This document shows, one piece after another, positions 58,384 through 64,000 of a DNA stretch of 64,000 bases. The stretch comes from Streptomyces venezuelae (GTDB lineage: Bacteria > Actinomycetota > Actinomycetes > Streptomycetales > Streptomycetaceae), in the NCBI RefSeq assembly GCF_008642275.1, contig NZ_CP029189.1:7360001-7424000 (forward strand). Reading direction: 5' to 3'. Below the pieces are notes generated by a model. It saw only the letters and a program-made list of their open reading frames with translations, did not search any database and was not told where the DNA came from. A program made the translations under genes and the position numbers. The number at the start of each line of letters is the position of its first letter. Positions within the stretch are counted from its first letter, which is position 1.

Positions 58384-58438
58384 CGGCCCGCCCCCGGCCG
58401 CACCACGGTCGTCACCGCCCAGTGAGAGAGTTCCTCCC

Positions 58439-59482
58439 GTGAAGCGCACGAGCACCCGCCTCGCCGACGGCCGCGAGATCATCTACTACGACACCGGCGA
58501 CGGCGCCGTCCGCGCCTTCCCCGACACGCGTCCGCTCGACGCGACCGCCACCGCGAGCGGCTCCGAGGTACGGCGCGATCCGCTGCTCGGCGACCGGGTC
58601 GTCATCGCCTCCCACCGGCAGGGCCGCACCTATCATCCGCCCGCCGACGCCTGCCCGCTGTGCCCCTCCACGAAGGGACGCGCGAGCGAGATCCCGGCCC
58701 CCGACTACGAGGTGGCCGTCTTCGAGAACCGCTTCCCCTCCCTCGCCGGCGACACCGGCCGCTGCGAGGTCATCTGCTTCACCCCCGACCATCGGACCTC
58801 CTTCGCCGAGCTGGACGAGGAGCGCGCCGCGCTGGTCCTCGCCGCCTGGAGCGACCGCACCGCCGAACTCTCCGCCCACGAGGGCGTGCGGCAGGTCTAC
58901 TGCTTCGAGAACCGCGGCACCGAGATCGGCGTCACCCTCGCGCATCCGCACGGCCAGATCTACGCCTTCCCCTTCGTCACCCCGCGCACCACGCGGATGC
59001 TCGCCGCGGTCGCGGCCCACCGCGAGCGCACCGGCGGGAACCTCTTCGAGGAGGTCCTGGCCGCCGAGCGCGCCGAAGGCACCCGCGTCGTCCTGGAGAC
59101 GGAGCACTGGACCGCATTCGTGCCCTACGCGGCGCGCTGGCCGTACGAGGTCCACCTCTACCCGCGCCACCGCGTCCCCGACCTGCCCGCGCTCGGCGCC
59201 GCGGCCCGCGCCGAGTTCCCCGGGGTCTACCTGGAGCTGCTGCGCCGGTTCGACCGGCTCTTCGACCGGCCCGGGCCGACCCCGTACATCTCCGCCTGGC
59301 ACCAGGCCCCGGCGGGCGAGGGCCGGGCCGACTTCGCGCTCCACCTGGAGCTCTTCACGGTCCGCCGGACCGCCGACAAGCTGAAGTACCTGGCCGGGAC
59401 CGAGTCCGGCATGGAGGCCTACATGAACGACGTCCGGCCCGAGGAAGCGGCCGCGCGGCTGCGGGAGGTGGCGAGCGCGTGA
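58439..59482 (+). CDS. galT: Galactose-1-phosphate uridylyltransferase
   Basis: A 347-residue Leloir enzyme of the HIT superfamily. It swaps UMP between UDP-glucose and galactose-1-phosphate. The uridylylated His is in LAHPHGQIYAF; zinc-type Cys appear in DACPLCPST; ENRFPSLAGDTG and the C-terminal HLELFTVRRTADKLKYLAG are typical. GTG start; its stop overlaps galK (GTGA). Confidence 0.94.
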   Translation: MKRTSTRLADGREIIYYDTGDGAVRAFPDTRPLDATATASGSEVRRDPLLGDRVVIASHRQGRTYHPPADACPLCPSTKGRASEIPAPDYEVAVFENRFPSLAGDTGRCEVICFTPDHRTSFAELDEERAALVLAAWSDRTAELSAHEGVRQVYCFENRGTEIGVTLAHPHGQIYAFPFVTPRTTRMLAAVAAHRERTGGNLFEEVLAAERAEGTRVVLETEHWTAFVPYAARWPYEVHLYPRHRVPDLPALGAAARAEFPGVYLELLRRFDRLFDRPGPTPYISAWHQAPAGEGRADFALHLELFTVRRTADKLKYLAGTESGMEAYMNDVRPEEAAARLREVASA

Positions 59483-60639
59483 GCGGGTCGGCACAGGACC
59501 GTTTCCACCGGCTGTACGGATATCCGCCCGAGGGGGTCTGGGCGGCCCCGGGCCGGGTCAACCTGATCGGCGAACACACCGACTACAACGACGGCTTCGT
59601 CCTGCCGTTCGCGCTCCCGCAGCGCACCGAGGTCGCCGCGGCCCGGCGTACCGACCGCACCCTGCGGGTCCATTCGGACGCCGCCCCCTCCGGCGTGGTC
59701 ACACTCGACCTCTCCGGTCTCGATCCGGCGCGCCCTCCGCAGGGCGCCGCGAGCTGGGCCGCCTACCCCGCCGGGGTCGCCTGGGCCCTGCTGGACGCCG
59801 GGCTCCCGGTCGGCGGCGCCGACCTGCACGTACGGTCCGACGTACCGGCCGGCGCCGGCCTGTCCTCCTCCGCCGCCCTGGAGGTGGCCACCGCGCTGGC
59901 CCTCACCGACCTGTACGGGATCCCGCTCACCCGCACCGAACTGGCCGCGCTGGCCCGGCGCGCCGAGAACGCGTACGTCGGCGTCCCCTGCGGGATCATG
60001 GACCAGACGGCCTCGGCCTGCGCGACCGCGGGACACGCCCTCCACCTGGACACCCGCAGCCTCCGGCAGCGCCACATCCCCTTCGACTGCGCGGCGGCCG
60101 GCCTGCGCCTACTGGTCATCGACACCCGGGTCAAACACGCCCTCGCCGACGGGGCCTACAGCCGGCGCCGCGCCTCCTGCCACCGCGCCGCCGGGGCACT
60201 GGGCCTGCCGGCCCTGCGCGACCTCCCGTACGAGGAGCTGGAGCAGGCCCTGGACCGCCTGGAGGACCCGGTGGCGCGCAAGCGCGTCCGGCACGTCGTC
60301 ACCGAGGACCAAAGGGTCCTGCACGTCGGGGAACTGCTGCTCGCGGGACGGCTGCGCGAGACGGGCCCGCTGCTGACGGAAAGCCACCGCTCGCTGCGCG
60401 ACGACTACGAGGTGTCCTGCCCGGAGCTGGACCTGGCGGTCGCCACGGCGGACGCGGCGGGTGCGTACGGCTCGCGCATGACGGGCGGCGGCTTCGGCGG
60501 TTCGGCACTGTCCCTGATCGACGCGGACGCCGAGCGGTCGGTGACGCGGGCGGTGACGGACGCCTTCCGCCGCGCGGACCTCACGCCACCGCGCATCATG
60601 ACGGCATCCCCCTCACCGGGCGCCACCCGCCTCGTCTAG
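59479..60639 (+). CDS. galK: Galactokinase
   Basis: A 386-residue GHMP kinase that phosphorylates galactose at C1. The galactokinase signature APGRVNLIGEHTDYNDGFVLP is near the start; the ATP loop is VPAGAGLSSSAALE; CGIMDQTASA contains the catalytic Asp; MTGGGFGGSALSL is motif 3. Translationally coupled to galT. galE, which usually sits between galT and galK in Streptomyces, is not in this operon. Confidence 0.95.
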   Translation: MSGSAQDRFHRLYGYPPEGVWAAPGRVNLIGEHTDYNDGFVLPFALPQRTEVAAARRTDRTLRVHSDAAPSGVVTLDLSGLDPARPPQGAASWAAYPAGVAWALLDAGLPVGGADLHVRSDVPAGAGLSSSAALEVATALALTDLYGIPLTRTELAALARRAENAYVGVPCGIMDQTASACATAGHALHLDTRSLRQRHIPFDCAAAGLRLLVIDTRVKHALADGAYSRRRASCHRAAGALGLPALRDLPYEELEQALDRLEDPVARKRVRHVVTEDQRVLHVGELLLAGRLRETGPLLTESHRSLRDDYEVSCPELDLAVATADAAGAYGSRMTGGGFGGSALSLIDADAERSVTRAVTDAFRRADLTPPRIMTASPSPGATRLV

Positions 60640-60730
60640 GCCGTCCCTTCCGGATCCTGCCGGGCCCGCGACGGCCGAGCGCGCACCGGACGCCGCGGGC
60701 CCGGCCGGCACGATCCGGAAGGGACGCCTA
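60637..60730. terminator. Long imperfect hairpin after galK
   Basis: The arm from 60643 to 60656 pairs perfectly with 60712-60725 and pairing extends outward to 60637/60730 with one bulge; inner segments CGGGCCCGCG and CGCGGGCCCG also pair. The right arm touches TAGACT (60729-60734), a -10 candidate of the next gene. Confidence 0.6.
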
Positions 60731-60781
60731 GACTGCGACCTCCGTTGATCTTGTACGCGTCGAGTCGGAGGACAGAACCGC

Positions 60782-61735
60782 ATGCGCTATCTCCCCCTGG
60801 GCAGTTCCGGACTGCAGGTCTCCGCCGTGGGTCTCGGCTGCAACAACTTCGGCGGCCGGCTGGACGCCCAGGCGACCCGTGCCGTCGTCGACGCCGCCCT
60901 GGACGCGGGCATCACCCTCCTGGACACCGCCGACATCTACGGCGGCGCCGGCGGCTCCGAGGTCCACCTCGGGCAGGCCCTCAAGGGCCGCCGCGACCAG
61001 GTCGTCCTCGCCACCAAGTTCGGCTACGACGGCGTGGACATGAAGTACGGGCCCGCCGCCGGATCGCGCGGCGGCCGCGCCTACGTCCGGCGGGCCGTGG
61101 AGGAGTCCCTGCGCCGCCTCGACACCGACCACATCGACCTCTTCCAGCTGCACAGCCCCGACCCGGCCACCCCGATGGCCGAGACCCTGGCCGCGCTCAC
61201 CGAGCTCGTGGCCGAGGGCAAGGTCCGCTACATCGGCCACTCCAACCTCTCCGGCTGGCAGCTCGCGGAAGCCGCCCACCTCGCCCGCGAGACCGGCTCG
61301 GTCCCCTTCGTGTCGGCGCAGAACGAGTGGTCACTGCTGGAGCGTTCGGCCGAGCGCGAGCTGGTCCCGGCCGCCCTCCACTACGGCGTCGGCGTGCTCC
61401 CGTACTTCCCGCTCGCCAACGGCCTGCTGACCGGCAAGATCCGCAGGGGTGCGCCCGTACCGGCCGGTTCCCGGCTCGAAGGCCGCGACGCGTACCTGAC
61501 CGAGGAACGCCTCGACGTCGTCGAAGCGCTGGCCGTGCTCGCCGGGCAGCACGACCGGACCGTCCTCGAACTCGCCATCGGCTGGCTCTCCGCGCAGCCC
61601 GGCTGCGCCTCCGTCATCGCGGGAGCCACCTCCGCCGAGCAGGTACGCGCCAACGCGGCCGTCGCCGACCGTCCGCTGGACGCCGAGCTGCTCGCCGCGA
61701 TCGACGCGATCCCGGGGGCGCGGGGGCCCGAGTGA
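60782..61735 (+). CDS. Aldo/keto reductase
   Basis: A 317-residue NADPH-dependent barrel enzyme. Catalytic tetrad residues are Asp and Tyr in TLLDTADIYGGAGGSE, Lys in VVLATKFGYDG and His in DLFQLHSPD; NADP-binding segments are SNLSGWQLAEA and the C-terminal SVIAGATSAEQVRANA. Substrate unknown. GGAGGA about 8 bases before ATG; a TAGACT -10 lies about 50 bases upstream. Confidence 0.92.
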   Translation: MRYLPLGSSGLQVSAVGLGCNNFGGRLDAQATRAVVDAALDAGITLLDTADIYGGAGGSEVHLGQALKGRRDQVVLATKFGYDGVDMKYGPAAGSRGGRAYVRRAVEESLRRLDTDHIDLFQLHSPDPATPMAETLAALTELVAEGKVRYIGHSNLSGWQLAEAAHLARETGSVPFVSAQNEWSLLERSAERELVPAALHYGVGVLPYFPLANGLLTGKIRRGAPVPAGSRLEGRDAYLTEERLDVVEALAVLAGQHDRTVLELAIGWLSAQPGCASVIAGATSAEQVRANAAVADRPLDAELLAAIDAIPGARGPE

Positions 61736-61737
61736 CC

Positions 61738-61763
61738 GTGCGGACGGGCCCTCCCGTCCGCAC
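61738..61763 (+). terminator. Terminator after aldo/keto reductase
   Basis: Perfect 11-bp stem (61738-61748 with 61753-61763), 4-base loop, 2 bases after the stop. Confidence 0.75.
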
Positions 61764-61826
61764 CCCCACCGGCGGGTGAACGCGGCCTTCGGCGTGCCGG
61801 GCCGCGGCTCGGATACGGCCCACGGC

Positions 61827-61862
61827 CCACGGCCCGCCGGTCGGGGGACCGGCGGGCCGTGG
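61827..61862 (-). terminator. Terminator after ABC permease
   Basis: Perfect 16-bp stem (61827-61842 with 61847-61862) and GGGG loop, 15 bases past the permease stop. Confidence 0.8.
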
Positions 61863-61877
61863 ACCGTCCGTACGGGC

Positions 61878-62762
61878 TCAGGACACGATGTCCTTGCGGG
61901 AGAACCCGCGGAAGGCGAGCGCGAACAGCACCAGCGCGTACGACACCGACACCACCGCCCCCTTGGCCATCCCGCCCCACTCCAGCTGCGGCTGCAGGGC
62001 GTCCGCCCATGCGAACTGCCAGTGCGCCGGAAGGAACTCCCGCCACGAGCCGAGCGCCGTCACCGCGTCCAGCACGTTGCCGACGATGGTCAGCCCGACC
62101 GCCCCGCCGACCGCGCCCAGCGGCGCGTCCGTCCGCGTCGAAAGCCAGAACGCCAGCCCGGCCGTCACCAGCTGCGACACGAAGACGAAGGCCACCGCCA
62201 GCGCCAGCCGCGGCACCGTGTCCCCGGCAGCCAGCGCCCCGCCCGCCGGGAGCTTCAACGGCCCCCACCCGTACGCGGCCGTGCCCACCGCCAGGGCCAC
62301 CGCCGGCAGCAGCACCATCGCCGCCAGGCTGAACCCCAGCGCCACCACCAGCTTGCTCCACAGCAGCCGTGCCCGGGGCACCGGCGAGGCCAGCAGGTAG
62401 CGCAGCGAGGACCAGCTCGCCTCCGAGGCCACGGTGTCCCCGCAGAACAGGGCCACCGGCACCACCAGCAGGAAGCCGGCCGAGACGAACAGGCAGGTCG
62501 CCGCGAAGTTCGCGCCCGAGGCGGTGGCCGTGTCGATCAGGGTGATCCGGCCGTTGCCGCCGCCCCGGCTGCCCGGCCCGCCGCCCACCGCGAACGCGAT
62601 CATCAGGATGAACGGCAGGGCCGCCAGCACCCCGCCCATCACCAGCGTCCGCCGCCGGCGCCACTGCCGCAGCGCCTCCACGCGCAGCGGCAGGGTGTGG
62701 CCCGCCCGGTAACCCGGTGCCGTCTCCGGCGCCACCTCCCGCGCCGTCGTCGCCGTACTCAC
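61878..62762 (-). CDS. ABC-2 type transporter permease
   Basis: A 294-residue membrane protein with about six hydrophobic helices. Features of ABC-2 permeases include the amphipathic basic start (LRVEALRQWRRRRTLVM), EASWSSLRYLLASPVPRARLLWSKLV coupling region and a last helix before GFSRKDIVS. It forms an exporter with the ATPase encoded just upstream (GTGA overlap). Substrate unknown. Confidence 0.88.
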   Translation of the reverse strand: MSTATTAREVAPETAPGYRAGHTLPLRVEALRQWRRRRTLVMGGVLAALPFILMIAFAVGGGPGSRGGGNGRITLIDTATASGANFAATCLFVSAGFLLVVPVALFCGDTVASEASWSSLRYLLASPVPRARLLWSKLVVALGFSLAAMVLLPAVALAVGTAAYGWGPLKLPAGGALAAGDTVPRLALAVAFVFVSQLVTAGLAFWLSTRTDAPLGAVGGAVGLTIVGNVLDAVTALGSWREFLPAHWQFAWADALQPQLEWGGMAKGAVVSVSYALVLFALAFRGFSRKDIVS

Positions 62763-64000
62763 GCCGCACCTCCGATCAGGGTGAGGAACGCGTCCTCCAG
62801 TCGCCGGTGCGGTCCCACCGCGCTCACCGGCACCTCCAGCCGTACCAGTTCGGCGATCAGCCCCGCGGCCGTCGCGCCTTCGAGCCGTACGAGGAGCCCG
62901 TCATCGGCGGCCACCACGGAACCCACTCCCTCCAGCGCCGCCACCTTCTCGACGCTCACCTCGTCCACCGGCTCCGCCAGCGTCACCAGCAGCGTGTCCC
63001 CGCCACCCGTGATCTCGGCGACCTCGCCCGCCGCGACCCGCTGTCCGCGGTCCATGACGACCAGGTGCGTACAGGACTGTTCCACCTCCGACAGCAGGTG
63101 ACTGGAGACGATGACCGTCCGGCCGCCCGCGGCGTAGCGGATCATCACGTCCCGCATCTCCCGGATCTGCGGCGGGTCCAGACCGTTCGTCGGCTCGTCG
63201 AGAATCAGCAGGTCGGGCATGCCGAGCATGGCCTGCGCGATCGCGAGGCGCTGGCGCATGCCCTGCGAGTACGTGCGCACCGCGCGCTCCAGCGCGTCGC
63301 CGAGCCCCGCGATCTCCAGGGCCTCGGCCATGTGGGAGTCCTCGGCGGGGCGGCCGGTGGCCTGCCAGTACAGCTCCAGATTGGCGCGACCCGTCAGGTG
63401 CGGGAGGAAGCCGGCGCCCTCGACGAACGCGCCGACCCGCGACAGCACCGGCGCCCCGGGCCGTACCGCGTGCCCGAACACCCTGATCTCCCCGGCGTCC
63501 GGAGAGATCAGCCCCATCAGCATCCGCAGCGTGGTGGTCTTCCCGGCGCCGTTGGGCCCGAGGAGTCCCAGGACCTGCCCCTTCTCGACGCGGAAGGACA
63601 GGTCCTTCACCGCGTACCGGTCCTGAGCCTTCGCATAGCGCTTCGTCAGTCCGGTGATCTCCAGGGGTACGTCGGCCAGTGCCGCGTCCGGCTGCGACGG
63701 CCCGGACCGCGGACCTGCGGTCCCCCGGCCGGTCCGCCTCACGCCCAGCAGGGCCGCGGCCAGGGCCGCCGCTCCCAGTGGGAGCCACCAGGTCCAGGCC
63801 GGCATGCCGGCCGAGGCGGTCCGTACCCCCGCGGCGACGGGCACGGTCAGCGGACCCTCCACGGCGACGGTGTAGGCGGCCGGCGCCGCCGGGGTCGCGT
63901 AGCCGAGGTCCGTCGCGGCGACCACCAGCCGCAGACGGTGCCCGGCCGCCACGGCGTGGTCGACCGCGGGCAGCCGCAGCCGCACCGTCGCACCCTGCTG
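62759..64000 (-). CDS. X-Pro dipeptidyl-peptidase-type domain fused to ABC ATPase (5' end beyond window)
   Basis: At least 413 residues; the start lies outside the window. The first part visible (QQGATVRLRLPAVDHAVAAG, VVAATDLGYATP) matches the end of the C-terminal jelly-roll domain of CocE/NonD X-Pro peptidases and acyl esterases. A hydrophobic helix (TWWLPLGAAALAAALLGV) then a linker lead to a full ABC ATPase: Walker A LLGPNGAGKTTTLRM, signature YSQGMRQRLAIAQ, Walker B LLILDEPTNGLDP, H-loop VSSHLLSEVE. So a hydrolase-like domain, probably outside the cell, is joined by a membrane span to the exporter ATPase. Confidence 0.85.
   Translation of the reverse strand, partial: QQGATVRLRLPAVDHAVAAGHRLRLVVAATDLGYATPAAPAAYTVAVEGPLTVPVAAGVRTASAGMPAWTWWLPLGAAALAAALLGVRRTGRGTAGPRSGPSQPDAALADVPLEITGLTKRYAKAQDRYAVKDLSFRVEKGQVLGLLGPNGAGKTTTLRMLMGLISPDAGEIRVFGHAVRPGAPVLSRVGAFVEGAGFLPHLTGRANLELYWQATGRPAEDSHMAEALEIAGLGDALERAVRTYSQGMRQRLAIAQAMLGMPDLLILDEPTNGLDPPQIREMRDVMIRYAAGGRTVIVSSHLLSEVEQSCTHLVVMDRGQRVAAGEVAEITGGGDTLLVTLAEPVDEVSVEKVAALEGVGSVVAADDGLLVRLEGATAAGLIAELVRLEVPVSAVGPHRRLEDAFLTLIGGAA

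Noticed and set aside
1..64000. CRISPR arrays, IS elements or large direct repeats
   Set aside because: No spaced identical repeats, transposase motifs or terminal inverted repeats were seen on either strand.

Overview
The window is a stretch of high-GC actinobacterial chromosome, almost certainly Streptomyces. The grounds are GC-rich third codon positions throughout, a chaplin gene, two tyrosinase operons with their MelC1 caddie proteins, S-(hydroxymethyl)mycothiol dehydrogenase, DasR-type operator sequences, an ECF41 sigma factor and a secreted subtilase and chitinase. I see no insertion sequence, prophage, CRISPR array or large biosynthetic cluster. It reads as ordinary chromosome rich in secreted proteins, one- and two-component regulation and small catabolic units.

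Region by region. 1-7.7 kb: a secreted endonuclease (cut by the window edge), a DJ-1/PfpI protein, a solitary glutamate-type binding lipoprotein, a TerD protein, a TetR regulator divergent from a PAP2 phosphatase and a DMT permease, a GlsB-type membrane protein, RraA, and a PASTA/Excalibur secreted protein. 8-16.4 kb: a membrane Ser/Thr kinase, a squalene/phytoene synthase homologue, a LysM lytic transglycosylase, a DapA-type aldolase divergent from a LysR regulator, mycothiol-dependent formaldehyde dehydrogenase and an S33 peptidase. 16.5-27.3 kb: two secreted repeat proteins, a divergent metallo-beta-lactamase/PIG-L pair, and acyl-CoA metabolism (enoyl-CoA hydratase, a 2,4-dienoyl-CoA reductase-like SDR, and a quinone oxidoreductase-acyl-CoA dehydrogenase pair operon). 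27.5-38.8 kb: an acetyltransferase, the first tyrosinase operon, a chaplin, secreted and membrane-anchored hydrolases, a ferric-reductase-like protein, a broken hydrolase gene and a subtilisin with a P-domain. 39-49.4 kb: a C4-dicarboxylate transporter divergent from its sensor kinase/response regulator, the second tyrosinase operon, glutamate decarboxylase, an epimerase with its ECF41 sigma factor, and a sigma factor fused to a zinc finger, membrane segment and CAP domain. 49.7-64 kb: a KDPG aldolase/sugar kinase operon and a chitinase that both carry DasR-like sites, tRNA-Trp, a repeat protein, a VOC protein, a formamidase-like lipoprotein, galT-galK without galE, an aldo/keto reductase, and an ABC exporter whose ATPase is fused to an X-Pro peptidase-type domain.

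The most unusual gene is the sigma-ZAS-TM-CAP fusion at 47760-49391. The best regulatory signals are a 16-bp-spaced array of three GTATCGRTAC palindromes between the TetR and PAP2 genes, DasR-like sites on the KDPG aldolase operon and inside the chitinase promoter, a BldN-type promoter in front of the chaplin, an ECF41-type promoter in front of a leaderless epimerase gene, and a shared divergent promoter for two apparently leaderless genes. All functional statements come from reading sequence and motifs; no database search was run.
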